Part shown: positions 45,119 to 54,409 of the stretch, piece by piece
Layout: every line of letters begins with the position of its first letter
Position numbering within the stretch: position 1 is the first letter of the stretch
DNA from: JBMOKU01 sp049324315
Lineage (GTDB): Bacteria > Bacillota > Clostridia > Peptostreptococcales > Thermotaleaceae
Assembly (NCBI GenBank): GCA_049324315.1
Contig: JBMOKU010000053.1
Coordinates: 124,001-188,000 of the forward strand
Direction of reading: 5' to 3'
DNA length: 64,000 nucleotides
Made by a program: the position numbers and the translations under genes
The notes under the pieces: model-generated
The model's input: only the letters and a program-made list of their open reading frames with translations
Told to the model about the DNA's origin: nothing
Databases searched by the model: none

Positions 45119-45874
45119 ATGGGGAAGCTAAATTTTGGATACAAGAAAAGTATCGGATTATATGTACTCATACTATGTAATTTATTTATGGTGCCTTTCT
45201 TCCAGACGAGAGCGATGACAAAGGAAGAAGGCATTAAACATGCTTTTGAGCGATCAGGGGCATCGCTGATAGAAGTGAATATGAATGCTCAAGTAAAGAT
45301 GATGGATAAAGGGGAAGAGAGGATAGATGTAGTAAATTTATGTCAAACGACTGCCAAAATACTGGATCTATCTGACACAAAGATTCAGTATGCTGTAAAT
45401 GAAGTTGGAGAAGAGGCGTGGATTCAGGAATCGGATCATGAAAAACCATATGTCAGGATTGCTGTCCATCGCTCAGCGGTAAATGGCAATGAGCGTATGA
45501 ATTTGATTGTGGATGTTATACAGAAGAAAAAACAGACGGATATTGGAGACGTGGCGTCTAAAATTACAGACATGCTTGACGCGTATGGCAGAGTCAATAT
45601 GACATCTTATATCGTTGGAAGTTATCAAGGGAAATTGCAGCAAAGCAAGCAGCGGCAGATCGTTCAGACAATTTTTGAAGAGCTCGGAGCCAATGAAATT
45701 GAAGGGGTGTATGAAAGTAACCTTGTCAGTGTCGTAGGATATACAAAGAAAATGAATGATTGGATCCAGTATGGTGGCAAAAAAGCAAATCTTCACATTG
45801 CCATGAGGTATAATGCCTACGAGGATAAAACAATGATCTGGTTCGGAACGCCATTAATAACCATTGCGTATTAA
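45119..45874 (+). CDS. ywmB: YwmB-family protein
   Basis: 251 residues with a signal peptide or anchor (about 12-32). The remainder is an alpha/beta fold of the YwmB (DUF1779) type; it sits directly upstream of murA, the position of ywmB in B. subtilis. Motifs are weak (GASLIEVNMNAQVKM; GANEIEGVYESNLVSVVGYT). Function is unknown, thought to be envelope-related. Confidence 0.75.
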   Translation: MGKLNFGYKKSIGLYVLILCNLFMVPFFQTRAMTKEEGIKHAFERSGASLIEVNMNAQVKMMDKGEERIDVVNLCQTTAKILDLSDTKIQYAVNEVGEEAWIQESDHEKPYVRIAVHRSAVNGNERMNLIVDVIQKKKQTDIGDVASKITDMLDAYGRVNMTSYIVGSYQGKLQQSKQRQIVQTIFEELGANEIEGVYESNLVSVVGYTKKMNDWIQYGGKKANLHIAMRYNAYEDKTMIWFGTPLITIAY

Positions 45875-46001
45875 TAAAGTATAAAAAGGTAGCAATTACC
45901 GAAAAAATGATGCATTGTTCCTGGAGGAAAATCAGATTTTTTGTAGAATGATGTTGATGGTATAGAATTGACAGCAAATGTGAAATAAAGGAGGACCTTA
46001 T

Positions 46002-47258
46002 GTGGCAAAGATTATTGTAGAAAAAAGTGCACCACTAAAGGGGACCGTTAAAGTAAGCGGAGCAAAAAACTCTGTATTGCCTATTATTGCAGCATCATTG
46101 CTAGCCCAAGAAGGCTGTGTACTAGAAGAAATACCAAATTTAAGAGATGTTGAAGTCATATGTGAATTACTATCTTGTATCGGTGCTACAGTTCAAAATA
46201 ATAACGACGGAATTTTGGAGATAAAAACACCGTTCATTTCAAACTATGAAGCGCCTTATGAATTGGTTCGAAAAATGCGGGCATCGTTTTTGGTCATGGG
46301 ACCGCTGCTTGCAAGAAAAGGAAAAGCCAGAATCGCACTGCCGGGCGGATGCGCCATAGGTACAAGACCCATCGATCTCCATCTAAAAGGATTTCATGCA
46401 CTAGGTGCCCAGATTGAAGTGGGACACGGATTTGTGGAAGCACGGGCTGAAAAGCTGACAGGCAACAAGATTTATCTGGATTTCCCCAGCGTAGGTGCTA
46501 CCGAGAATATTATGATGGCTGCTTCTTTGGCAGAAGGTACAACGGTTATAGAAAATGCTGCTGAAGAACCTGAAATCGTTGACCTGGCTAACTTTCTAAA
46601 CGGTTTGGGAGCAAAAATCAAGGGCGCAGGGACGGATACCATAAAAATCCAAGGGGTGAAGGAACTGGTAGGCACCAGACATGCCGTCATCCCAGATCGA
46701 ATCGAGGCAGGTACCTTTATGGTTGCCGCAGCGATAACGGGTGGTGACGTTACGGTTAAGAATGCCTTGCCTAACCATGTAAGACCCATGATTGCCAAGC
46801 TGAGAGAATGTGGTATTGATATAGAGGAATATGACGATAGTGTACGGGTCATCGGCAGTCAAGGTGTCATCTCAACAGATATAAAAACTTTACCGTATCC
46901 GGGATTTCCTACAGACATGCAAGCGCAGTTTATGGCCTTATTAAGTATTGCAAAGGGAACAAGTGTTATTATAGAAACCGTATTTGAAAATCGCTTTATG
47001 CATGTCAGTGAATTAAAGCGGATGGGTGCCAATATAAAAATTGAAGGAAGAAGCGCAGTGGTACAAGGTGTCGATAGTTTGCAAGGGGCCCAGGTGAAAG
47101 CAACTGATTTAAGGGCAGGAGCCGCCTTGATTCTTGCAGGTATGATGGCAGATGGGCAAACAGAGATTAGCGATATCTATCATGTGGATAGAGGCTATGT
47201 TGATGTAGAAGCAAAACTAAAGGGATTAGGCGCAAAAATATATCGTGCAGATGAGTAG
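46002..47258 (+). CDS. murA: UDP-N-acetylglucosamine 1-carboxyvinyltransferase
   Basis: 418 residues, first committed step of peptidoglycan synthesis, adding enolpyruvate to UDP-GlcNAc. The catalytic, fosfomycin-sensitive Cys is in LPGGCAIGTRPIDLH (about 117); KVSGAKNS lies at the N-terminus and GYPGFPTD-like YPGFPTDMQAQ in the second domain. GTG start after AAAGGAGG. It is followed by a terminator, then repeats, then spoIID, as in B. subtilis. Confidence 0.97.
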   Translation: MAKIIVEKSAPLKGTVKVSGAKNSVLPIIAASLLAQEGCVLEEIPNLRDVEVICELLSCIGATVQNNNDGILEIKTPFISNYEAPYELVRKMRASFLVMGPLLARKGKARIALPGGCAIGTRPIDLHLKGFHALGAQIEVGHGFVEARAEKLTGNKIYLDFPSVGATENIMMAASLAEGTTVIENAAEEPEIVDLANFLNGLGAKIKGAGTDTIKIQGVKELVGTRHAVIPDRIEAGTFMVAAAITGGDVTVKNALPNHVRPMIAKLRECGIDIEEYDDSVRVIGSQGVISTDIKTLPYPGFPTDMQAQFMALLSIAKGTSVIIETVFENRFMHVSELKRMGANIKIEGRSAVVQGVDSLQGAQVKATDLRAGAALILAGMMADGQTEISDIYHVDRGYVDVEAKLKGLGAKIYRADE

Positions 47259-47292
47259 AATGTGTCAATAAATGGCACATTCTTTTTATTTC
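47256..47292 (+). terminator. Terminator after murA
   Basis: GAATGTG and CACATTC with a T-run. Confidence 0.75.
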
Positions 47293-47356
47293 CCGGGAAA
47301 TTTAGCGAAAAATGTTAGCTGTTAGCTGCTTTTTTGTATGACGTAATAATAAAATC

Positions 47357-47489
47357 ATGCGACATAACATGGGTGATGGGTATAAAATATAACGGGCGGG
47401 CAGGCGTGGAAACCTGCCCCTACATGGCCATACCCATCAATCAACGTAGGGGGCGGTTTCCATGCCGCCCCGGGTTTTTAATGTCGCAT
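47357..47489. repeat. Long class C pair within ATGCGACAT/ATGTCGCAT ends
   Basis: Sister of the unit at 44477. Here it is bounded by a 9-bp perfect inverted repeat (47357-47365 and 47480-47488). Confidence 0.75.
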
Positions 47490-47571
47490 CAATCTACTTT
47501 GTACCATGTCTACTAATCTTTTATCATAAATTTCAAACTCCGTCATAGAATGTAAAAGGTTTGCAAGTTTA

Positions 47572-47800
47572 GTAAGTCTTGGGGACTGTTCGAGTGTTTC
47601 CTGTAGGGGCGCGCATTGCGCGTCCGTTGCTTCTAGGCAAGACTTGGGGGACTGGTCCGCTGTCCAGTATGTTCTTTACCGGACTGGGGCCCTGTCCCCA
47701 TGTGTTGCCAGACGAAGAGGTACTTTTTCAGCAGTCTCGAACTGTCCCCGTGGCGAAGCGTATGCTACAAAACTTCTAACCTCTAACGTCTAACTTCTAC
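47572..47800. repeat. Composite: B/C fragment, extended class A element, class H array
   Basis: Left part is a B/C fragment (GGGGACTGTTCGAGTG and a GGGGCGCGCATTGCGCG palindrome). From 47636 it is the sister of the extended class A element at 27696, ending CCCCGTGGCGAAGCG. Heptamers CTTCTAA-CCTCTAA-CGTCTAA-CTTCTAC (47772-47799) end just before the spoIID ribosome site. Confidence 0.85.
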
Positions 47801-47814
47801 AAGGGGGACAACAG

Positions 47815-48798
47815 ATGAAAAACATTCTATGGATGATGGTTAGTCTTGTGATAACGATCATTATGATTCCGATGCTCTTAATACAGAGCTGTGAATTTTC
47901 AGAACCTGAAATTGAGGAGAAAGAGATTATTGAAAGTGATAAAACCGTAAATGTCTATATCAGCGATACAAAGAAAATAGTCACCCTTGATCTGGAGGAG
48001 TACGTGAAAGGTGTGATAGCAGGCGAGATGCCGGCTTCCTTTGAGATGGAGGCATTAAAAGCCCAAGCAGTAGCAGCGAGAAGCTATGCCGTATCAAGGA
48101 TAAATAAATATAAAGACGGCGGACAGTCCAATCATCCGGGGGCTGAACTTTGTGATACGGTTCATTGTCAGGTTTGGCTTTCAAAGGAAAAGCTAAGGGA
48201 AGTGAAATCAAAATATTGGATGCGGGATTACTGGCCCAGGATTGAAAAAGCCGTAGAAGACACAAGGGGTCTGATCATGACATATCAGGGAAGTCCTATT
48301 GACCAACCTTTATTTCATTCAACCAGTGGCGGCAAAACAGAAAATTCAGAAGATGTATTTGTCGCATGGGTACCATACTTGAGAAGCGTTGAAAGTCCTT
48401 TTGAAGAAAAGGCTCCCTATCTTAGCGATACCACGGAAGTATCCATCGATACATTTGTGACCAAGTTCCGGAAGAAGTATAGCGACAGCAACATAACAAA
48501 AAGTAATATATCGTCCGAACTAAAAATCGTAGAGAAGAGTGAAGGCGGTAGAGTTCTAAAACTGCAGGTGGGCAACAAAACGGTGACAGGTAGAGAAATA
48601 AGAGAATTACTGGGATTAAGATCTGCTAACTTTCAAGTAAAAATAACAGGCGGAAAACTAGTCTTTACTACCTTTGGGTATGGTCATGGCGTAGGCATGA
48701 GCCAGTGGGGTGCAAACGGCATGGCGGAACGGGGATATAAGTTTGATGAGATATTGAAACATTATTATGTAGGTGTGGAAGTGGAAAGATTGAAGTAG
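47815..48798 (+). CDS. spoIID: Stage II sporulation protein D
   Basis: 327 residues with an N-terminal membrane anchor (about 5-25). SpoIID is a lytic transglycosylase needed for engulfment. Conserved features: VKGVIAGEMPASFEMEALKAQAVAARSYA (around the catalytic Glu), PLFHSTSGGKTENSEDVF and GYGHGVGMSQWGANGMAE. The TAG stop is the first part of a class C repeat. ATG follows AAGGGGGAC. Confidence 0.95.
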   Translation: MKNILWMMVSLVITIIMIPMLLIQSCEFSEPEIEEKEIIESDKTVNVYISDTKKIVTLDLEEYVKGVIAGEMPASFEMEALKAQAVAARSYAVSRINKYKDGGQSNHPGAELCDTVHCQVWLSKEKLREVKSKYWMRDYWPRIEKAVEDTRGLIMTYQGSPIDQPLFHSTSGGKTENSEDVFVAWVPYLRSVESPFEEKAPYLSDTTEVSIDTFVTKFRKKYSDSNITKSNISSELKIVEKSEGGRVLKLQVGNKTVTGREIRELLGLRSANFQVKITGGKLVFTTFGYGHGVGMSQWGANGMAERGYKFDEILKHYYVGVEVERLK

Positions 48799-48972
48799 GG
48801 GCGCCCATTGGGCGTCCGCATTTTCGAGCCATGCCGTAACGCTTGTAGGGAACGGCCCCTGTGCCGTTCCGTTAACCCAAAGTAGCGGAGCCATGGGGAC
48901 GGTTCGAGCGTTTCCGAAGCGTAGCGAAGGACCAGGGGGAAAACGAATGAACTGTCCCCGTGGCGTAGCGGA
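48796..48972. repeat. Two class C palindromes and a class B repeat after spoIID
   Basis: Class C at 48796-48821 (GGGGCGCCCATTGGGCGTCC) begins within the spoIID stop codon. A second class C follows at 48845-48872 (stem AACGGC/GCCGTT). A full class B copy is at 48885-48972. Confidence 0.88.
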
Positions 48973-49052
48973 GGCAGTAACCTGCAACTTTTTTTACCTA
49001 CCATGTATGAAATCCTTCAGGCTGGCAACAATACTATCTGGAGGTGTATGGT

Positions 49053-49904
49053 ATGAATAGTAAAAAATGGTTTTCTTTGCGAAGAAAAAATGCCGATACA
49101 GAAAACAGATGGCTAAAAGACAGTGGAATTTATAAATTGTTTGATAAGGAAGGATTTTATATTATTCTGTTTTTGTGTGTATGTATTGTTGCAGTAACAG
49201 CAGTCTGGGTTACCAAAAGTCATATCGACAGATTGGCTGTAGAAGATGAAAGAAATGTGGGGTTGGTGGACCGTAGTATTGAAGAAAAACCGACAGCCAA
49301 TGAAGAAAGCATATCAACAGAGGATTTACCAGTCGTTGTCATTGAAAAAGACAAAATGCCTACCCTAGAGACAGCAGCAGAAACAGATCAGACTGCGAAT
49401 AAGTCTGCAGAAAAAGTAAAGCCTAATGCTAAGCCATCTCAGAGCAATACTGCGGCTGTTCAAGAAACATCACAATCTATGCCGAAAACAAAGGCTGTCA
49501 TGAAATTGCCAGTCATGGGTCAGATAGGTATGGATTATGCAGCAGATACATTGACCTATTCGAAAACATTGGAGCAGTATATGACCCATTATGGCATTGA
49601 TATTATGGCAGAAGAGAATACACCTGTACTGGCAGTGCTGGCAGGTGAAGTTGTTGAAGTGACTGTGGACTCAGGCCTAGGCGTGACGATTGCCATAGCC
49701 CATGAAGGGGATATAATCACTAAGTATGCAAATCTCAGCACGGCGCAAATGGTTAAAGTAGGAGACTGGGTTGAACAAGGACAAGTAATCAGCGGTGTTG
49801 GCAGGAGCGGAATTTTCGAGATTGCCGATGGACCCCATCTGCATTTCGAAGTACTGATCGATGGACAAAATGTCGATCCTAAAAAATATTTACCTAATAA
49901 ATAA
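49053..49904 (+). CDS. spoIIQ: SpoIIQ-like M23 family protein
   Basis: 283 residues: one transmembrane helix (about 36-58), a Ser/Thr/Lys-rich linker, and a LytM/M23 domain (about 150-280). Zinc ligands are all present (HYGIDI and HLHFEV), unlike B. subtilis SpoIIQ, and as recalled for clostridial SpoIIQ. It probably forms the engulfment channel with SpoIIIAH. Its position after spoIID is conserved. ATG 49053 is 6 nt after GGAGGTG. Confidence 0.88.
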   Translation: MNSKKWFSLRRKNADTENRWLKDSGIYKLFDKEGFYIILFLCVCIVAVTAVWVTKSHIDRLAVEDERNVGLVDRSIEEKPTANEESISTEDLPVVVIEKDKMPTLETAAETDQTANKSAEKVKPNAKPSQSNTAAVQETSQSMPKTKAVMKLPVMGQIGMDYAADTLTYSKTLEQYMTHYGIDIMAEENTPVLAVLAGEVVEVTVDSGLGVTIAIAHEGDIITKYANLSTAQMVKVGDWVEQGQVISGVGRSGIFEIADGPHLHFEVLIDGQNVDPKKYLPNK

Positions 49905-49920
49905 AAAGGAACGATACAGA

Positions 49921-50043
49921 GCGGAGCCATGGGGACGGTTCGAGCGTTTCCGAAGCGCAGCGAAGGACCAACGGGAAAACGATGGAACTGTCCCCTTGGC
50001 GAAGCGGACGAGTAGCAGGCAAAAGGGACTGTCCCCGTGTCTC
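49921..50043. repeat. Class B repeat plus class A remnant, spoIIQ-spoIIID gap
   Basis: Full class B to 50010, then GGGACTGTCCCCGTGTC as a short class A/B right end. Confidence 0.88.
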
Positions 50044-50073
50044 TACACCCTTAATTAAAACTCAAAAACAACT

Positions 50074-50100
50074 AAAACAGGGTCTTTGCCCTGTTTTTAT
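50074..50100. terminator. Bidirectional terminator between spoIIQ and spoIIID
   Basis: AAAACAGGG, TCTTTG, CCCTGTTTTT. Confidence 0.85.
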
Positions 50101-50119
50101 CTTTGTACCTTTATATTTC

Positions 50120-50374
50120 TTATTCATCCATACTTCTGTATTTCATCTTTGTAGCTTTACCGCCTCGAATGTGTCGCTCTGCCTTATTTTTATCAAGTAT
50201 TCTTTTTACCTGATTTGCAGCCAGAGGGTTTATCTTGGGAAGTCTTTCCGTTACATCTTTATGAACGGTGCTTTTGCTTACTCCGAATACCTTCGCTGTT
50301 TGTCTTACAGTAGCTTTTTTGTTGATTATGTACTCAGCGATTTCCACTGCCCTCTCTTCTATGTAATCTTTCAC
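50120..50374 (-). CDS. spoIIID: Stage III sporulation transcriptional regulator SpoIIID
   Basis: 84 residues, a helix-turn-helix DNA-binding protein (TVRQTAKVFGVSKSTVHKD, then ERLPKINP) with a basic C-terminal tail (RHIRGGKATKMKYR). It modulates sigma-E-dependent genes in the mother cell. GTG start after AGAGGGGG. In B. subtilis spoIIID and mbl are codirectional; here spoIIID is on the minus strand and diverges from mbl. Confidence 0.95.
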   Translation of the reverse strand: MKDYIEERAVEIAEYIINKKATVRQTAKVFGVSKSTVHKDVTERLPKINPLAANQVKRILDKNKAERHIRGGKATKMKYRSMDE

Positions 50375-50594
50375 ATGCCTAACCCCCTCTTAGGATGATT
50401 CCTTTGGTAAATATTATGCACGGGACTAGGAGAATAGAACAAAAAACTGGTTTTTCTACATATCATAAAAATATTTTGCAAAAAAGAGGATTTAAAGCAT
50501 TTTTATAGAATTATAGAACTGGTTGTGTGGAAATAATATGCATTCATTTAAAATACTCTCAGTAGTAAGCTGCTGGCATATGGAAGGTGATAAA

Positions 50595-51635
50595 ATGTTC
50601 GGATTTGGTGCGGAAATCGGTATAGACTTAGGGACAGCCAGTGTATTGGTATATATAAAAGGAAAAGGGATTGTGCTGCAGGAGCCATCGGTTGTGGCCA
50701 TTGACAAAAACACAAACCAACTATTGGCTGTTGGAGTGGAAGCCAGGAAAATGCTGGGAAGAACACCGGGTAATATAGTGGCGATTCGTCCTTTGAAGGA
50801 TGGGGTTATTTCAGATTATGAAGTGACTGAGCGGATGCTTCGATATTTTATTCAAAAAACATGCGGTAAGAGACGTTTCTTCAAACCAAAAATCATTGTT
50901 TGTGTGCCCAGTGGTGTAACCGAGGTTGAAAAAAGAGCAGTTATAGATGCAACAACAGAGGCCGGCGGTGGGATAACCTATTTGATAGAGGAGCCTATTG
51001 CAGCTGCTATTGGAGCAGGTATTGATATATCAAAGCCGGATGGAAATATGGTTGTAGATATAGGTGGAGGAACAGCAGATATAGCCGTGATTTCTCTGGG
51101 AGGTATAGTTTGCAGTGAATCCATTAAGGTAGCCGGCGATAGATTTGATGAGGCCATCGTTCGCTATATGCGCAAAAGACATAATCTATTAATTGGTGAG
51201 AGAACAGCAGAAGATCTAAAGATTAGTATAGGGACAGCATACCCTGTAGGTCAACTTGCGAAGTCCAATACCATGGAATGTAGAGGGAGAGATTTGGTAT
51301 CAGGACTGCCTAAAACCATTAAAGTAACGGCAGACGAAATGCTGGAAGCTTTGGAAGAGCCGGTAACAGCCATCGCTGATGCCGTGCATGCTGTATTGGA
51401 AAAGACACCGCCAGAATTGGCAGCAGATATTAGTGACCGGGGAATCGTTATGACCGGCGGAGGTTCTTTATTGAATGGCTTGAACAAACTGATCGAGAAA
51501 CGCACTGGTATACCGACATATATTGCAGAAGATGCCGTATCCTGCGTGGCAAAAGGAACCGGCATGTCACTGGAATCCATCCAGATACTAGAAAAGAGTA
51601 TGCTAAGCAGTAAAAACTATAGAAAACTAAGATAA
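50595..51635 (+). CDS. mbl: MreB-like cell-shape protein Mbl
   Basis: 346 residues, actin fold: phosphate 1 loop GIDLGTASVLVYIKGKG, EEPIAAAIGAG, DIGGGTADIAVISLGG, MTGGGSLLNGL. It directs lateral wall synthesis. The spoIIID-mbl-flhO-flhP neighbourhood supports Mbl over MreB. ATG 50595 is 6 nt after GGAAGGTGA. An upstream extension would be non-conserved. Confidence 0.93.
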   Translation: MFGFGAEIGIDLGTASVLVYIKGKGIVLQEPSVVAIDKNTNQLLAVGVEARKMLGRTPGNIVAIRPLKDGVISDYEVTERMLRYFIQKTCGKRRFFKPKIIVCVPSGVTEVEKRAVIDATTEAGGGITYLIEEPIAAAIGAGIDISKPDGNMVVDIGGGTADIAVISLGGIVCSESIKVAGDRFDEAIVRYMRKRHNLLIGERTAEDLKISIGTAYPVGQLAKSNTMECRGRDLVSGLPKTIKVTADEMLEALEEPVTAIADAVHAVLEKTPPELAADISDRGIVMTGGGSLLNGLNKLIEKRTGIPTYIAEDAVSCVAKGTGMSLESIQILEKSMLSSKNYRKLR

Positions 51636-51637
51636 AT

Positions 51638-51672
51638 AAAATGCTATCGGTTTTGACCGATAGCATTTTCCA
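51638..51672 (+). terminator. Terminator after mbl
   Basis: AATGCTATCGG and CCGATAGCATT, then TTTCC. Confidence 0.8.
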
Positions 51673-51992
51673 TATATTTTTTTAAAAAATCTAAACTATA
51701 TTTATTAAAATGCCGATACAAAAAACAGGGCATAGGTTACTTAATGGTAATTAGTAGTTGTCTTTTAACGATAAACTAGAGGACTTGGGGACTGTACCTT
51801 CTGTCACGCCCGCGAAGCTTTTGATTTAAAGGATTTTTTAGGTTTTGCTAGTAGCCAGCAGCCAAAAGCGGAGCCATGGGGACGGTTCGAGCGTCACCGA
51901 AGCATAGCGAAGGTCCGAAGGGAAGACGATGGAACTGTCCCCGTGGCGAAGCGGATGTATGAACATACTAATAAAAAAGGAGTTGTCCTTTC
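51673..51992. repeat. mbl-flhO gap: truncated class A, heptamer-like stretch, full class B
   Basis: Class A is cut after its left arm (51779-51816, ends CGCCCGCGAAGC). The heptamer-like stretch GCTAGTAGCCAGCAGCC is at 51847-51863. A full class B lies at 51868-51960. No ORF; flhO expression may start within or upstream of these. Confidence 0.8.
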
Positions 51993-53066
51993 ATGCTCAG
52001 AGGATTATATACAGCAACATCAGCGATGCTGACAAACAATCGGAAGCTTGATGTTATCACAAACAATTTAGCCAATGTTAACACGACGGGATTCAAAAAG
52101 GATTTGGTATTAACAGAATCTTTTCCTGAAGTGTTAGTTCATAAAATCAACACACCTATGGCATCCAATGAGAGGGAAGCTTTTCGCGGTGTTCAAATTG
52201 GCCAAGAGGATGGAGGATATCAGGTAACGACGACAGGAGGATACTTTCGCGTCAAAACCGTTAGCGGCGTGAGCTACCAGAAATCCTTAAACTTTGCAGT
52301 GAATGAAGATGGATATCTCAGCACATACAATAAAGATGCAAAGGGAAATATTGATACTTCCGCAGGATATCTGGTGCTGGGAAATAATGGACCAATCTAC
52401 GCAGGCAATCAGCAAGTAACGGTCAATGAGCAGGGACAAGTACTTGTTGGAGGAAACACTGTAGACAATCTGGTCATGTTTACACCACCCACCGTCATCG
52501 GTACGCTCAATGGTGGTGTCATGATGGACAAAATAGAAGTTAACTTTGAACAGGGCCAATTATATGCCACAGAGAATAATTTAGATTTTGGAATTAAAGG
52601 AAAAGGGTTCTTTGTTATTGAAACCGACGGAGGTATGCGCTATACAAGAGATGGCTCTCTTAAACTCAATGCAGACAATGAACTGGTAACCAATGAAGGT
52701 GATTATGTACTTGGTGAGAATGGTCGAGTTATCATTGAAGGGGCGAATTTCTCCGTTACAAAAAATGGAGAAATCGTTGTTGACGAAGAAGTCATAGACA
52801 AGCTTGAGATTGTCAATATTGCAAACCTTAGAGATCTTCGAAAGGTTGGAGACGAACTATATAGAATAGAAGATAATATGCAAGTAGAAACCGAACCATT
52901 CACCGGTGAAGTCGTACAGGGCTTCTTAGAAGGCTCCAACGTGGATTCCATGAAAGAAATGATAGAAATGATCTCCCTATTCCGCAACTATGAATCCAGC
53001 CAAAAAGTCGTCAAAGCCTACGATGACTCATTAGGCAGAGCAGTGAATGATATTGGAAAAGTGTAG
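51993..53066 (+). CDS. flhO: Flagellar basal-body rod/hook protein (FlhO, FlgF/FlgG family)
   Basis: 357 residues. The N-terminal rod signature (MLRGLYTATSAMLTNNRKLDVITNNLANVNTTGFKKD region) and the C-terminal QGFLEGSNVDSMKEMIEMISLFRNYESSQKV region are typical of axial rod proteins. It is longer than FlgG because of a central insertion. It pairs with FlhP downstream. The TAG stop is directly followed by a class H array. Confidence 0.92.
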   Translation: MLRGLYTATSAMLTNNRKLDVITNNLANVNTTGFKKDLVLTESFPEVLVHKINTPMASNEREAFRGVQIGQEDGGYQVTTTGGYFRVKTVSGVSYQKSLNFAVNEDGYLSTYNKDAKGNIDTSAGYLVLGNNGPIYAGNQQVTVNEQGQVLVGGNTVDNLVMFTPPTVIGTLNGGVMMDKIEVNFEQGQLYATENNLDFGIKGKGFFVIETDGGMRYTRDGSLKLNADNELVTNEGDYVLGENGRVIIEGANFSVTKNGEIVVDEEVIDKLEIVNIANLRDLRKVGDELYRIEDNMQVETEPFTGEVVQGFLEGSNVDSMKEMIEMISLFRNYESSQKVVKAYDDSLGRAVNDIGKV

Positions 53067-53067
53067 G

Positions 53068-53543
53068 GCTGTTAGCGGTTAGCCGTGAGCAGTTAGCTGA
53101 AAAAGCGTGAAAGCCGGTGTTATAAGTATGAGTAAGTATAAGGAACTGAATGTATGGAATGAAGCTCATCAATTAACATTGAAGATTTATAGTATTACGC
53201 AGAGGTTTCCGGCTGAAGAAAAGTATGGTTTGATTAGTCAAATTAGAAGAGCAGCAATGTCGATTCCTACAAACATTGCGGAAGGTCAAGGCAGATCAAA
53301 TAACAATGAGTTTGTCAACTTTCTTAGAATTGCTAAAGGTTCTGCAACGGAAGTAGAATACTTGTTGTTATTATCGTATGAACTTAAATACATTGAGGAA
53401 GATTTGTTTAATGATCTTAGTCAACAAATCCAAAAAATACTGGCAATGCTAAATAATTTAATAGCCTCTCTTAAGAGGCGTAAAGAATAGTAATAATTTG
53501 TTTTTGTATTTGCAGCTAACGGCTAACCGCTAACAGCTAACCT
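53068..53543. mobile_element. Heptamer-bounded element 1 carrying a four-helix-bundle gene
   Basis: The left array reads GTTAGCG-GTTAGCC-GTGAGCA-GTTAGCT (53071-53098). The right array, on the minus strand, reads GTTAGCT-GTTAGCG-GTTAGCC-GTTAGCT (53513-53542). A 19-bp stretch (GCTGTTAGCGGTTAGCCGT) is a perfect inverted repeat between the two ends. The single gene inside is 53128-53490. The element begins one base after the flhO stop. Confidence 0.75.
53128..53490 (+). CDS. Four-helix-bundle protein (S23/Avd-like), copy 1
   Basis: 120 residues, all helical, with the family core SIPTNIAEGQGR (about 50-61) and EVEYLLLLS (about 79). Relatives are the proteins encoded in intervening sequences of 23S rRNA genes and the Avd accessory protein of diversity-generating retroelements, which form pentamers and bind nucleic acid. 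ATG 53128 has no recognisable ribosome site, so it is probably poorly translated. It lies between two flagellar rod genes with which it has no known link, flanked by inverted heptamer arrays. Confidence 0.85.
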   Translation: MSKYKELNVWNEAHQLTLKIYSITQRFPAEEKYGLISQIRRAAMSIPTNIAEGQGRSNNNEFVNFLRIAKGSATEVEYLLLLSYELKYIEEDLFNDLSQQIQKILAMLNNLIASLKRRKE

Positions 53544-53615
53544 GGGAATAAGGATGTATCTTAGAAATTCAATAACGAACAATTAACTAAACATATACAA
53601 AAGGAGGACAAAACT

Positions 53616-54407
53616 ATGCGCGCACTTTGGACAGCTGCATCTGGAATGAAGGCACAGCAATTAAATGTTGATACAATTTCGAATAACTTAGCCAATGTGA
53701 ACACTACAGGATATAAGAAGCAAAGGGTAGAATTTAAAGACCTTTTATATGAAACATTAAGTAGAAATACGCTAAGTGAAGGTCAGGGAAAGCCTGTTAA
53801 CCTTGAGGTAGGACACGGTGTAATGCCTATGGCCACACTACGTTCCTTTACTGCCGGTAATCTAGAGCAGACCAATAACGACTTAGATTTTGCCATAGAT
53901 GGCGATGGCTTCTTTGTTGTAAGAGATGAAAATGATAACCTTTTTTATACAAGAGATGGCAGTTTTAAATTGAGTGTAGACGATGGGGCAGTAAACCTGG
54001 TTACTTCCGATGGATACTTTGTCCAGAGTGAAGGCGGAGATATTGATTTTGGCGACGATGTGAAGGAGATTTCTGTAGCAGAAAATGGTGCGATCCTTGT
54101 GAAACGTGAAGGTGAAGAGGAATACGAGGAATTAGACGTGCTGACCTTAGTGAGATTCGCAAACCCTGCTGGTCTGGAAAGTCTCGGAAACAACCTTTAT
54201 AAGCAGACAGCTGCATCCGGTGAGGCCATAGAGGCAGAAGACGGCGATGCAGGCAGAATTCTTCAAAACTTCCTAGAAACCTCAAATGTACAAGTCGTCG
54301 AAGAAATGGTAAAACTCATCACAGCTCAAAGAGCCTACGAAATCAACTCAAAATCCATCCAAACAGCAGATCAAATGCTGGAGCAGGCGAATAATCTGAG
54401 AAGATAG
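53616..54407 (+). CDS. flhP: Flagellar basal-body rod protein (FlhP, FlgG family)
   Basis: 263 residues, the usual FlgG length. N-terminal MRALWTAASGMKAQQLN and SNNLANVNTTGYKK; C-terminal QNFLETSNVQVVEEMVKLI and AYEINSKSIQTAD are the distal-rod signature. AAAGGAGGAC site. It is followed after 3 nt by a second heptamer-bounded element. Confidence 0.94.
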   Translation: MRALWTAASGMKAQQLNVDTISNNLANVNTTGYKKQRVEFKDLLYETLSRNTLSEGQGKPVNLEVGHGVMPMATLRSFTAGNLEQTNNDLDFAIDGDGFFVVRDENDNLFYTRDGSFKLSVDDGAVNLVTSDGYFVQSEGGDIDFGDDVKEISVAENGAILVKREGEEEYEELDVLTLVRFANPAGLESLGNNLYKQTAASGEAIEAEDGDAGRILQNFLETSNVQVVEEMVKLITAQRAYEINSKSIQTADQMLEQANNLRR

Positions 54408-54409
54408 AA

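Noticed and set aside
47334..47779. Two short plus-strand ORFs before spoIID
   Set aside because: Both lie wholly in class A, B and C repeats and have no conserved sequence or ribosome site.
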